A program made the position numbers and the translations under genes. From Mixta sp. Marseille-Q2659 (GTDB lineage: Bacteria; Pseudomonadota; Gammaproteobacteria; Enterobacterales; Enterobacteriaceae), in assembly GCF_940807255.1 (NCBI RefSeq), contig NZ_CALNWY010000014.1, positions 42,993-106,992 of the forward strand: a stretch of 64,000 nt of DNA. Reading direction: 5' to 3'. The first letter of the stretch is position 1, and every line of letters begins with the position of its first letter. Below the pieces are notes generated by a model. That model was not told where the DNA came from. It made no database searches and was given only the letters and a program-made list of their open reading frames with translations. This document shows, in pieces, positions 56,132 to 64,000 of the stretch.

Positions 56132-57169
56132 TGGCGCCGGATAGGTATAGCGCCGGTGAATTGCTTCCAGCTGCTCCATCACTTCGCCGCTCAGCGTCAG
56201 CTGATAGCTGTCGATATTGCTCTGCAGCTGCTCCAGCGTCGTCGCGCCCAACAGCGTGCTGGCGACGAAAGGCTGCTGACGCACAAAGGCCAGCGCCATC
56301 TGCGCCGGATCGAGCCCGTGCTGGCGTGCCAGATCGACATATTCGGCAATCGCCTGCTGCGACTGCTCGCCGCTGTAGCGCGTAAAGCGGCTGAACAGCG
56401 TATTGCGGGCACCCGCCGGACGCGCGCCATTCAGGTATTTGCCGCTCAGCGTTCCGAACGCAAGGCTGGAGTAAGCCAGCAGCTCGACGCCTTCATGCTG
56501 GCTGATTTCCGCCAGACCCACTTCAAAGCTGCGGTTCAGCAGGCTGTAGGGATTCTGAATAGAGACAATGCGCGGCAGTTCATGCTTTTCCGCCAGCTGC
56601 AGATAACGCATGACGCCCCAGGGCGTTTCGTTGGAGACGCCGATATAGCGCACCTTTCCGGCGCGAACCTGCTCCGCCAGCGCTTCCAGCGTTTCCAGCA
56701 GCGTCACCGGCACGCTGGTATCGGTATATTGATAACCCAGCTTGCCAAAGCAGTTTGTTTGTCGCTGCGGCCAGTGAACCTGATAGAGATCGATATAATC
56801 GGTATTCAGTCGCTTCAGGCTGGCTTCCAGCGCCACGCGAATATTCTTGCGATCCAACACCTGCGTCGGACGAATGCCAGCATCGTTGCCGCGCGACGGG
56901 CCGGCCACTTTGGTCGCCAGCACAATTTTGTCGCGGTTGCCGCGCGCTTTCAGCCAGCTGCCAATATAGCTTTCGGTTAATCCCTGGGTTTCCGGGCGCG
57001 GCGGTACAGGATACATTTCCGCGGTGTCGATCAGGTTAATGCCGCAATGAACGGCTAAATCCAGCTGGGCATGGGCGTCGGCTTCGCTGTTTTGTTCACC
57101 AAACGTCATGGTTCCCAGTCCAAGCTGGCTAACTTCCAGCGTACTGTGGGGGATACGGTGATAGTGCAT
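56129..57169 (-). CDS. tas: aldo/keto reductase Tas
   Basis: The start at 57169 (MHYHRIPHSTLEVSQLGLGTM) gives 346 residues, the E. coli Tas length; the frame extends seven codons upstream. This is an NADP-dependent TIM-barrel reductase. The catalytic Asp and Tyr are in LIDTAEMYPVP, the Lys in ATKVAGPSRG and the His in YQVHWPQR. E. coli tas was found by suppressing tyrosine auxotrophy in starved cells, but its natural substrate is unclear. It is convergent with the acetyltransferase. Confidence 0.94.
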   Translation of the reverse strand: MHYHRIPHSTLEVSQLGLGTMTFGEQNSEADAHAQLDLAVHCGINLIDTAEMYPVPPRPETQGLTESYIGSWLKARGNRDKIVLATKVAGPSRGNDAGIRPTQVLDRKNIRVALEASLKRLNTDYIDLYQVHWPQRQTNCFGKLGYQYTDTSVPVTLLETLEALAEQVRAGKVRYIGVSNETPWGVMRYLQLAEKHELPRIVSIQNPYSLLNRSFEVGLAEISQHEGVELLAYSSLAFGTLSGKYLNGARPAGARNTLFSRFTRYSGEQSQQAIAEYVDLARQHGLDPAQMALAFVRQQPFVASTLLGATTLEQLQSNIDSYQLTLSGEVMEQLEAIHRRYTYPAP

Positions 57170-57329
57170 TTGCCGGCTTCCTTTTGTCATTATGGAAAGA
57201 GACTTGGCGGCGCCATTTCAGACAGCACCGTTGCGACTATAGCGGGCGCTGAGAGGAGGGGGAAGAGAAGAGTTGTCGTTAACGATATCGGTAAGCGCCG
57301 AAAGCTAAAAGGTCGGCGCCTAACCCTGA

Positions 57330-57545
57330 TTAACGCTCAATAATGGAAGAGACTTCATCGCTGTTAATTTGCATCTCGTTTCCGGCCTGATCGGTATATT
57401 TGACCAGTCCCGTATCCTTATCGATTTCCGGCTTGCCGTCGGTCATGATCATATGGCCATCCTTGGTTGACATCACGTAATCGCTGCTGCATCCGCTCAG
57501 CAGTAACATCATTGTCACAGCAGCCACGCCTGTAATCCGCTTCAT
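57330..57545 (-). CDS. ygdR: YgdI/YgdR family lipoprotein
   Basis: The 71-residue protein has a lipoprotein signal with lipobox LLSGC (Cys19) and a small SH3-like domain ([20 protein letters not shown], then [19 protein letters not shown]) nearly identical to E. coli YgdR (72 residues). The role in the envelope is not established. It follows ygdQ on the same strand. Confidence 0.93.
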   Translation of the reverse strand: MKRITGVAAVTMMLLLSGCSSDYVMSTKDGHMIMTDGKPEIDKDTGLVKYTDQAGNEMQINSDEVSSIIER

Positions 57546-57649
57546 TTCTCAATTTCTCCCGGCTGGTTATTACAACTAAACAGTGTAGTAATAAAACATC
57601 TGAAACCCAGGATTAATCGCAGAATTCTTAAAAAAGAACAGGCAGGGTA

Positions 57650-57673
57650 AATATCCGGCCGAAACCGGATATT
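57650..57673 (-). terminator. hairpin after ygdQ
   Basis: AATATCCGG and CCGGATATT form a perfect 9-bp stem around CCGAAA between ygdQ and ygdR. The T tract behind it on the minus strand is weak, so some readthrough to ygdR is likely. Confidence 0.5.
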
Positions 57674-57685
57674 AACGTAAGGAAA

Positions 57686-58396
57686 TTACTGAGAGGCTTT
57701 TTTACCGCGGAGCAGGTTAAGCGTTTCTACCGCCATGGAGAAGAACATCGCGAAATAGATATAACCTTTCGGCACATGAATATTGAAGCTTTCCAGAATC
57801 AGCGTAAAGCCGACCAGAATAAGGAAAGCGAGCGCCAGCATTTTCACTGAAGGATGACGATCGACAAATTCCCCGATGCTTTTCGCCGCAAACATCATTA
57901 CGCCAACCGCAATAACCACCGCTGCCATCATAATAAACAGGTGATCGGACAGGCCTACCGCGGTAATAACGGAGTCGAGGCTGAAAATAATATCCAGAAT
58001 CATGATCTGCACAATGGCGCCGATAAAGGAGTGAACGTTAGTGGTATGTCCCTCCTCGTTGCCCTCAATGCTTTCATGGATCTCCATGCTCGATTTCCAC
58101 AGCAGAAACAGGCCACCGCCGAGCAGAATCAAATCGCGGGCGGAGAAAGGGTGATCGAACAGAGTAAACAGGGGATTGGTAAGCTTAATGACCCAGGCGA
58201 TAGAAGCCAGCAGCCCCAGACGCATTATCATCGCGCCCATCAGACCAAGGCGTCGAGCGCTGTTCTGCTGATGTTTGGGAAGCTTAGCGACAACCAGAGA
58301 AAGGAAAATAATATTATCGATACCCAGCACGATTTCCAGAATGGTCAAGGTGCCGAGTGCCAGCCAGGCATTGGGATCTGCAATCCAGTCAAACAT
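57686..58396 (-). CDS. ygdQ: TerC-family membrane protein YgdQ
   Basis: The 236-residue inner-membrane protein (E. coli 237) has about seven hydrophobic segments and the TerC signature ALGTLTILEIVLGIDNIIFL near the N terminus and LDIIFSLDSVITAVG near residue 135, both with conserved Asp in the membrane. TerC relatives have been linked to metal-ion export or metal loading of exported proteins. The order mutH-ygdQ-ygdR-tas is that of E. coli. Confidence 0.94.
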   Translation of the reverse strand: MFDWIADPNAWLALGTLTILEIVLGIDNIIFLSLVVAKLPKHQQNSARRLGLMGAMIMRLGLLASIAWVIKLTNPLFTLFDHPFSARDLILLGGGLFLLWKSSMEIHESIEGNEEGHTTNVHSFIGAIVQIMILDIIFSLDSVITAVGLSDHLFIMMAAVVIAVGVMMFAAKSIGEFVDRHPSVKMLALAFLILVGFTLILESFNIHVPKGYIYFAMFFSMAVETLNLLRGKKASQ

Positions 58397-58463
58397 TATA
58401 ACGCTGCATCCTAAACGAAAAGTAAACGGTTATTATACGCATCACCTTCCGTACAGGAACATT

Positions 58464-59147
58464 TCAGAGCAAAAAATGACGTGCCAGCAGCGGGCCGGTA
58501 AAACTCTTCTTTAAATAAAAGCCGCGCGGCAGCGTCATAATCGGTTCCCCATGCTCGCCGATACCTTCGGTCAGCGCCTTGCTGTTAGCCGCCTTGGGGC
58601 GAATTTGCAGCACTTCGCCGTGACGGGCGGTAATGCGCTCTACCTGGCCCAGCACGATCATATCCATTAATTCTTCCCAGTCGCGCCGCAACAAATCTTC
58701 CTCTTCCGGCGACGGACTCCAGAGCAGCGGCGCGCCGACGCGTCGTGTTGCCAGCGGAAGGGCACGGTCGCCTTCCACGGGTATCCACAGCACGCGCGCC
58801 AGCTTATGGCGCACATGGCTGGTTTCCCAGGTTACGCCGCTGTTGCCGGTTAATGGCGCCACGCAGACAAACGTGGTTTCCAGCGGACGGCCCTGTGCAT
58901 CGATCGGGATCGTTTTGAGTTCTACGCCAAGGTGGGCGAAATCGCGTTCAGGCTTACTGCCTGCGCTGGCACCCAGATGCAGCTCCAGCAGCATGCCAAC
59001 CCAACCTTTATCGCGACGTAAATCCGCAGGTATGGCAATGCCGGCCTGTAACGCCAGTTCACCCAGCGTATAGCCTGCCAGTGTTTGCGCGCGCGCCAGT
59101 AAAGCCGCTTCATTCTTCGGCGGCGGAGTTAAAAAACGAGGCTCCAT
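58464..59147 (-). CDS. mutH: DNA mismatch repair endonuclease MutH
   Basis: The 227-residue enzyme (E. coli 229) nicks the unmethylated strand at hemimethylated GATC sites after activation by MutS and MutL. The catalytic Asp69, Glu76 and Lys78 are in [13 protein letters not shown], and the C-terminal regulatory helix ends [12 protein letters not shown] followed by LLARHFL. Presence of mutH implies Dam-directed repair. It is divergent from rppH, and the gap between holds a DnaA-box cluster. Confidence 0.96.
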   Translation of the reverse strand: MEPRFLTPPPKNEAALLARAQTLAGYTLGELALQAGIAIPADLRRDKGWVGMLLELHLGASAGSKPERDFAHLGVELKTIPIDAQGRPLETTFVCVAPLTGNSGVTWETSHVRHKLARVLWIPVEGDRALPLATRRVGAPLLWSPSPEEEDLLRRDWEELMDMIVLGQVERITARHGEVLQIRPKAANSKALTEGIGEHGEPIMTLPRGFYLKKSFTGPLLARHFLL

Positions 59148-59296
59148 AACGATCCCATAAATTGCTCAAAAAATAACCAATGGCATTTTGCCTGTAAAAG
59201 TGACTTTAGCAGGCAGAAAAGGCGGGGAATAATAGCATGATTAATCTTGGGTTTTTATTTGACCCGTTCTGCGCCCGCTGAAAAGGCGCCGGCGTT

Positions 59297-59756
59297 TTAC
59301 CCACATTGTCACCGGCAATGAACAGGATCTTACACCCAGTTATCCACAGAAACATGGGATAACTCGGCTTTTTCCCACATACTGTTTCCATTTACAGCCT
59401 TGACGGAGGGCTTTTTTACTGGTTTAGACCATTTTGTGCGTAACTTTATGGCATATTCTGTGGATAAAATCGACGGTGTGCGATCTTTCGCCAGTAAAGG
59501 ATCGTTGCGGGTATAAACAGCCAGATCCGGCAAAGATCAGCCGGCAATAACTAAACTAAGATACTGAAAATAAGTAATATTTTATCTTTTTGTCGTCCAT
59601 AATTCTTGCAAGAATCTACGGCTTTTCCCGCTCGTTTACCACGTTCTACACAAAGCTATCCACAGAAAAAGTGAATAAAATCGCCTTTTTTCCGCTACCT
59701 CTGTTTATAACTATGATGAAATCTGTGAGTTATCCCCCTGTTATCCGTTATTCACA
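59297..59756. promoter_or_regulatory. DARS2: DnaA-box cluster, probable DARS2 (DnaA-reactivating sequence)
   Basis: The mutH-rppH gap contains exact TTATNCACA boxes at 59340-59348 (TTATCCACA, plus), 59459-59467 (TGTGGATAA, minus) and 59748-59756 (TTATTCACA, plus). One-mismatch boxes are at 59297-59305 (TTACCCACA), 59435-59443 (minus, TTACGCACA), 59656-59664 (CTATCCACA) and 59670-59678 (minus, TTATTCACT). E. coli DARS2, which converts ADP-DnaA to ATP-DnaA with IHF and Fis, lies in this same mutH-rppH interval. The box pair at 59656-59678 faces head to head. I did not identify IHF or Fis sites with confidence. Confidence 0.8.
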
Positions 59757-59832
59757 GGCGCAAGCAGTGGTTTACCGTCTGTAAGGAGTATGAAACAATC
59801 AGACTATCTGAATTTCAGTTTGAGGTAGTCCC

Positions 59833-60360
59833 GTGATCGACGATGATGGCTACCGCCCAAATGTTGGTATTGTAATCTGTAACAAGCAGGGACAAGTATT
59901 GTGGGCCCGGCGTTTCGGACAGCATTCCTGGCAATTCCCTCAGGGTGGCATTAATCCTGGGGAAACTGCGGAACAGGCCATGTACCGCGAACTTTTTGAA
60001 GAAGTCGGTTTGCACCGTAAAGATGTCCGCCTGCTCGCTTCTACCCGAAACTGGTTACGTTATAAGCTGCCAAAACGTTTGGTGCGTTGGGACACGAAGC
60101 CGGTATGTATCGGCCAGAAACAGAAGTGGTTTCTTCTGCAGTTAACCTGTAATGATGCCGACATCAACATGCAGACCAGCAGCACGCCGGAATTTGATGG
60201 CTGGCGCTGGGTCAGCTTTTGGTATCCGGTTCGGCAGGTTGTCTCCTTTAAACGCGACGTTTACCGCCGCGTAATGAAAGAATTTGCCAGTATTGTTATG
60301 CCATTGCAGGAGAGCGCCGCGCAGCGCAATACGCCTGCTTATCGACGGAAGAGAGGTTAA
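59833..60360 (+). CDS. rppH: RNA pyrophosphohydrolase RppH
   Basis: The 175-residue Nudix enzyme removes pyrophosphate from the 5' end of mRNA and starts RNase E-dependent decay. GTG at 59833 is the start, as the N terminus [17 protein letters not shown] agrees with E. coli. The Nudix box lies at about residues 38-60 (GGINPGET to REL-x-EEVG). The C-terminal AYRRKRG is conserved. It precedes ptsP by 12 bp and is probably in the same operon. Confidence 0.96.
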   Translation: MIDDDGYRPNVGIVICNKQGQVLWARRFGQHSWQFPQGGINPGETAEQAMYRELFEEVGLHRKDVRLLASTRNWLRYKLPKRLVRWDTKPVCIGQKQKWFLLQLTCNDADINMQTSSTPEFDGWRWVSFWYPVRQVVSFKRDVYRRVMKEFASIVMPLQESAAQRNTPAYRRKRG

Positions 60361-60372
60361 GCCACGCTGATG

Positions 60373-62619
60373 ATGCTGACTCAGTTGCGTGAGATTGTAG
60401 AGAAAGTGGCGGGCGCACCGCGCCTGGAAGAAGCGCTGGAGATCCTGGTAAACGAAATCTGTTTTGCCATGGAAACCGAGGTCTGCTCCATTTATCTCGC
60501 CGATCACGATCGTCGTTGTTATTACTTAATGGCGACGCGCGGGCTGAAAAAGCCGCGCGGCAAGATCGTCACGCTGGCCTTTGATCAGGGCATCGTCGGG
60601 CTGGTTGGCCGCCTGGCGGAGCCGATCAACCTGGCTGATGCGCAAAGTCATCCCAGCTTTAAATACATTCCGTCGGTAAAGGAAGAGCGCTTCCGCTCTT
60701 TCCTTGGCGTTCCTGTTATTACGCGTCGTCAGCTGCTGGGCGTGCTGGTGGTGCAGCAGCGCGAACATCGTCAGTTCGATGAAAGCGATGAATCCTTCCT
60801 GGTCACGCTCGCCACTCAGATGGCGACGCTGATTACGCAGTCTCAGGTCAGCCAGCTGTTCGGCCACTTCCGCCAGAAACGCGTGCGCGCGCTGGCGGCG
60901 GCGCCGGGCGTGGCGGTCGCGCCTGGCTGGGTTGATACCACGCAGCCTTCGCTGGAACATGTATTTGCCGCCTCGACGCTGGATGTCGGGCGCGAACGCG
61001 AACGCCTGTCGCTGGCCATGAGCGAAGCGGGTGACGAATTTCGCCGTTACAGTAAGCGCTTTAGCGCCAGCGTACAGAAAGAGAGCGCGGCGATCTTCGA
61101 TCTTTACTCCCACCTGTTAACCGATGCGCGCCTTAAGCAGGATCTCTTTGCCGAGATCGACAGTGGATCGGTAGCGGAATGGGCGGTAAAAAAGGTGATC
61201 GAAAAATTCGCCGCCCAGTTCGCCAGCCTGCAGGACAACTACCTGCGCGAGCGGGCGGGCGATCTGCGCGTGCTGGGGCAGCGCCTGCTGTTCCACCTCG
61301 ATGATACCTTGCAGGGCACTAACGCCTGGCCGGAGCGCTTTGTGCTGGTGGCGGACGAACTGACGGCGACCACGCTGGCGGAGCTGCCGCAGGAGCGGCT
61401 GGCGGGCGTCGTGGTGCGCGACGGCGCGGCCAACTCGCACGCGGCGATCCTGGTGCGGGCGATGGGGATCCCGACGGTGATGGGCGCCGATATCCTCCCT
61501 GAGCTGCTGAACAAACGCCTGCTGATCGTCGATGGCTATCGCGGCGAACTGCTGATCGATCCCGAACCGATGCTGGTTCAGGAATATCAGCAGCTGATCA
61601 GCGAAGAGAATGAGCTGAGCCGCCTGGCGGAAGATGATGTTGAGCAAGCCGCCGAGCTGAAAAGCGGCGAGCGCATTCAGGTAATGCTGAACGCGGGCCT
61701 GAGCGCCGGGCATGAACAGGCGATGGATAACTGGGTGGACGGCATCGGCCTCTACCGCACCGAAATTCCATTTATGCTGCAGAACGGCTTCCCGTCTGAG
61801 GAGGAGCAGGTTGCGCAGTATCAGGGCATGCTGCAGCTATTTTTAAACAAACCGGTGACCTTACGCACGCTGGATATTGGTGCGGACAAACAGCTGCCCT
61901 ATATGCCGATCAGCGAAGAGAACCCGTGCCTCGGTTGGCGCGGCATTCGTCTGACGCTCGATCAGCCGGAGATTTTCCTGGTCCAGGTGCGCGCCATGCT
62001 GCGCGCCAACGCCGCCAGCGGCAACCTCAGCATTTTGCTGCCGATGATCACCAGCATTGATGAGATTGACGAGGCGCGCCGCCTGATCGATCGCGCCGGG
62101 CAGGAAGTGGAAGAGATGCTCGGCTACGCGATCCCCAAACCGCGCATCGGCATCATGATCGAAGTGCCTTCCATGCTGTTTATGATCCCGCACCTTTCCT
62201 CGCGCGTCGATTTTGTCTCGGTCGGCACCAACGATCTGACGCAATATTTGCTGGCGGTGGATCGCAACAATACCCGCGTCGCCAACCTTTATGACTCCCT
62301 GCATCCGGCCATGCTCAAAGCGCTGAAGTCGATTGCGGAATCCGCGCGCGAAGCGCAGATCGATCTCTGCCTGTGCGGAGAAATGGCCGGCGATCCGATG
62401 TGCGTCGTGCTGCTGATCGGGCTGGGCTATCATCATCTGAGCATGAACGGCAAAAACGTGCCGCGCGTAAAATATCTGCTGCGCCATATCGATCGCGAAG
62501 ATGCGCTGGCGCTGACCGAACGCAGCCTGCGTGCGCAAACTGCCATTGAGGTGCGGCATCAGGTCGCCGCCTTTATGGAACGGCGCGGTTTAGGCGGGCT
62601 GATTCGCGGCGGCCGCTAG
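60373..62619 (+). CDS. ptsP: PTS-Ntr enzyme I (phosphoenolpyruvate-protein phosphotransferase PtsP)
   Basis: The 748-residue protein starts at 60373 (MLTQLREIVEKV) as in E. coli; a tandem ATG at 60370 is also possible. It begins with a GAF domain (about 1-150) that senses glutamine and 2-oxoglutarate in E. coli, followed by an enzyme I module. The phosphorylated His is in DGAANSHAAILVRAMGIPT near residue 356 and the PEP-binding signature ends in FVSVGTNDLTQYLLAVDRNN near 620. It drives NPr and EIIA-Ntr and so links nitrogen state to potassium and envelope control. lgt follows after 162 bp. Confidence 0.96.
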   Translation: MLTQLREIVEKVAGAPRLEEALEILVNEICFAMETEVCSIYLADHDRRCYYLMATRGLKKPRGKIVTLAFDQGIVGLVGRLAEPINLADAQSHPSFKYIPSVKEERFRSFLGVPVITRRQLLGVLVVQQREHRQFDESDESFLVTLATQMATLITQSQVSQLFGHFRQKRVRALAAAPGVAVAPGWVDTTQPSLEHVFAASTLDVGRERERLSLAMSEAGDEFRRYSKRFSASVQKESAAIFDLYSHLLTDARLKQDLFAEIDSGSVAEWAVKKVIEKFAAQFASLQDNYLRERAGDLRVLGQRLLFHLDDTLQGTNAWPERFVLVADELTATTLAELPQERLAGVVVRDGAANSHAAILVRAMGIPTVMGADILPELLNKRLLIVDGYRGELLIDPEPMLVQEYQQLISEENELSRLAEDDVEQAAELKSGERIQVMLNAGLSAGHEQAMDNWVDGIGLYRTEIPFMLQNGFPSEEEQVAQYQGMLQLFLNKPVTLRTLDIGADKQLPYMPISEENPCLGWRGIRLTLDQPEIFLVQVRAMLRANAASGNLSILLPMITSIDEIDEARRLIDRAGQEVEEMLGYAIPKPRIGIMIEVPSMLFMIPHLSSRVDFVSVGTNDLTQYLLAVDRNNTRVANLYDSLHPAMLKALKSIAESAREAQIDLCLCGEMAGDPMCVVLLIGLGYHHLSMNGKNVPRVKYLLRHIDREDALALTERSLRAQTAIEVRHQVAAFMERRGLGGLIRGGR

Positions 62620-62781
62620 GGCATTTATCCACGTTTACATTTCGATGAACTCACCGGAAAACGGCTATGCTATGATGCCTGGCCGGTTTTTCCTGGCTGA
62701 GAGGCGCTGCGTTTAACGCGGCGCGCAAGGAGTGAACTATCCATCGTCCAGCCTGTGGACGGATGACTTAAATGGTGAAAG

Positions 62782-63660
62782 ATGAATAGCTATCTGGCTT
62801 TCCCCCAATTTGATCCGGTGATTTTCTCCATCGGACCCGTCTCCCTGCACTGGTACGGCCTGATGTATCTGGTTGGGTTTATTTTTGCGATGTGGCTGGC
62901 GGTACGCCGCGCCAACAAACCCGGCAGCGGTTGGAAAAAAGAGGAAGTTGAAAACCTGCTCTATGCGGGCTTCCTGGGCGTTTTTCTCGGCGGCCGTATT
63001 GGCTACGTGCTGTTTTATAACCTGCCGCTGTTCCTCGATAATCCGCTCTATCTGTTCAAAGTCTGGGATGGCGGCATGTCGTTCCACGGCGGGCTGCTGG
63101 GCGTTATTGTCGTGATGCTGTGGTTTGCGCATCGCACCAAGCGCAACTTCTTTCAGGTGTCTGACTTTATTGCGCCGCTGATCCCGTTCGGGCTGGGTGC
63201 AGGCCGCCTGGGTAACTTTATTAACGGCGAACTCTGGGGCCGCGTCGCGCCGGATGTCTCCTGGGCAATGCTGTTCCCCGGCTCGCGCAGCGAAGACGTG
63301 GCGCTGTTGGCAACCCATCCGGAATGGCAATCGCTACTGGCGACTTACGGCGTGCTGCCGCGTCATCCTTCGCAGCTCTATGAGCTGGCGCTGGAAGGCG
63401 TGGTGCTGTTTATCATTCTGAATCTGTTTATCCGCAAGCCGCGCCCGATGGGTAGCGTCTCCGGTCTGTTTTTAATCGGCTACGGCGCATTCCGCATTAT
63501 TGTGGAGTTCTTCCGTCAGCCCGATGCCCAGCTGGGTCTGTTCGAAGGCGGCGTCAGCATGGGACAAATTCTGTCAGTTCCGATGATTCTGGCAGGCATA
63601 ATTATGATGATCTGGGCGTACCGCCGTCGCCCGCAGCTACAAACAGGTGAACAAAAATGA
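62782..63660 (+). CDS. lgt: prolipoprotein diacylglyceryl transferase
   Basis: The 292-residue inner-membrane enzyme (E. coli 291) transfers diacylglycerol to the lipobox cysteine, the first step in making lipoproteins such as those at 35958 and 57330 in this window. Seven hydrophobic segments are present. The catalytic-region motif SFHGGLLG near residue 103 and the Lgt signature [16 protein letters not shown] near 140 are intact. GTGAAAGATGA upstream shows a usable start, and the stop overlaps thyA by 4 bp. Confidence 0.96.
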   Translation: MNSYLAFPQFDPVIFSIGPVSLHWYGLMYLVGFIFAMWLAVRRANKPGSGWKKEEVENLLYAGFLGVFLGGRIGYVLFYNLPLFLDNPLYLFKVWDGGMSFHGGLLGVIVVMLWFAHRTKRNFFQVSDFIAPLIPFGLGAGRLGNFINGELWGRVAPDVSWAMLFPGSRSEDVALLATHPEWQSLLATYGVLPRHPSQLYELALEGVVLFIILNLFIRKPRPMGSVSGLFLIGYGAFRIIVEFFRQPDAQLGLFEGGVSMGQILSVPMILAGIIMMIWAYRRRPQLQTGEQK

Positions 63661-64000
63661 AGCAGTATCTGGCATTAATGGAAAAAGTGCTGAACGAAGG
63701 CACGCCGAAAAACGATCGTACCGGCACCGGCACGCTCTCTATTTTCGGTCACCAGATGCGTTTCAATCTGCAGGAAGGTTTTCCGCTGGTGACCACCAAG
63801 CGCTGCCACCTGCGCTCGATTATTCACGAGCTTTTATGGTTCCTGAACGGCGATACCAACATCGCTTACCTCAAAGAAAACAACGTTTCCATCTGGGACG
63901 AGTGGGCTGATGAAAACGGCGATCTCGGCCCGGTCTATGGCAAACAGTGGCGCAGCTGGGGCGCTGCCGATGGTCGTCAAATCGACCAGCTGGCGAAAGT
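63657..64000 (+). CDS. thyA: thymidylate synthase (5' part, continues outside window)
   Basis: The first 114 residues of ThyA are visible ([20 protein letters not shown]). The enzyme methylates dUMP to dTMP with methylene-THF. The phosphate-binding Arg in [13 protein letters not shown], the [20 protein letters not shown] block and [10 protein letters not shown] are all conserved; the catalytic cysteine lies beyond the window end. It starts inside the lgt stop (ATGA), so the two are translationally coupled as in E. coli. Confidence 0.97.
   Translation, partial: MKQYLALMEKVLNEGTPKNDRTGTGTLSIFGHQMRFNLQEGFPLVTTKRCHLRSIIHELLWFLNGDTNIAYLKENNVSIWDEWADENGDLGPVYGKQWRSWGAADGRQIDQLAK

Noticed and set aside
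59330..59533. 67-codon minus-strand frame between mutH and rppH
   Set aside because: It runs through the DnaA boxes of the probable DARS2 locus; non-coding function explains the conservation better.
61861..62559. 232-codon open frame on the minus strand
   Set aside because: Antisense shadow of ptsP, His/Gln/Arg-rich.

Overview
The window is a 64 kb stretch of chromosome from a gamma-proteobacterium of the order Enterobacterales. Most genes match Escherichia coli K-12 genes in order, orientation and length (epd-pgk-fbaA-mscS-argO; argP/rpiA-serA-fau-ssrS-zapA/ygfB-pepP-ubiH-ubiI-gcvTHP-bglA; trhA-ygfZ/sdhE-ygfX-fldB/xerD-dsbC-recJ-prfB-lysS; lysR/lysA; galR; omr-aas-lplT-tas-ygdR-ygdQ-mutH-rppH-ptsP-lgt-thyA). 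Protein divergence and the extra genes suggest a non-Escherichia lineage, probably the Pantoea/Mixta/Erwinia group; that placement is inference. No rRNA, tRNA, insertion sequence, prophage or CRISPR array was seen.

Layout. 1-8.6 kb: the end of tktA, an AT-rich patch with a membrane-anchored bactofilin, then the glycolytic epd-pgk-fbaA cluster with a Cra and a CRP site, mscS, argO and yggE. 8.6-17.7 kb: argP, rpiA, serA, fau, 6S RNA, zapA, ygfB, pepP and the ubiquinone hydroxylases ubiH and ubiI. 18.1-26.1 kb: the glycine cleavage operon gcvTHP with PurR and GcvA-type sites, bglA with an RpiR-family regulator, and trhA. 26.3-35.3 kb: ygfZ, sdhE-ygfX, fldB, and xerD-dsbC-recJ-prfB-lysS, with the classical +1 frameshift in prfB. 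35.4-39 kb: an accessory patch with a cupin protein, a trypsin-like lipoprotein, a gene remnant and an MFS efflux pump. 38.2-40.4 kb: lysR/lysA.

40.5-45.8 kb is an accessory block placed between lysA and galR, which are close neighbours in E. coli. It is a complete lactose/cellobiose-type PTS (IIA divergent from IIC, a GH1 phospho-glycosidase and IIB) followed by an UxuR/ExuR-like GntR regulator and an acetyltransferase. The divergent promoter holds three TTGG-N4-CC sites spaced 31 and 63 bp apart, about three and six helical turns, resembling the operator known for UxuR/ExuR. The block ends in a vapC toxin-gene fragment and a 38-bp tandem repeat against galR.

46-51.1 kb: galR, a divergent BisC-type molybdoenzyme, one Omr small RNA, and a second FtsI-like penicillin-binding protein whose coding region begins about 22 bp after the sRNA terminator. 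51-64 kb: an AT-rich secreted protein of unknown function, aas-lplT, and the conserved run to thyA. The 685-bp mutH-rppH gap carries a cluster of DnaA boxes and matches the location of the E. coli DnaA-reactivating locus DARS2.

Most of the window is housekeeping. The unusual material lies in the accessory patches and between genes: the phased operators, two tandem repeat arrays, a large palindromic element after gcvP, a structured yggE leader, and a possible -1 frameshift small gene beside the bactofilin.
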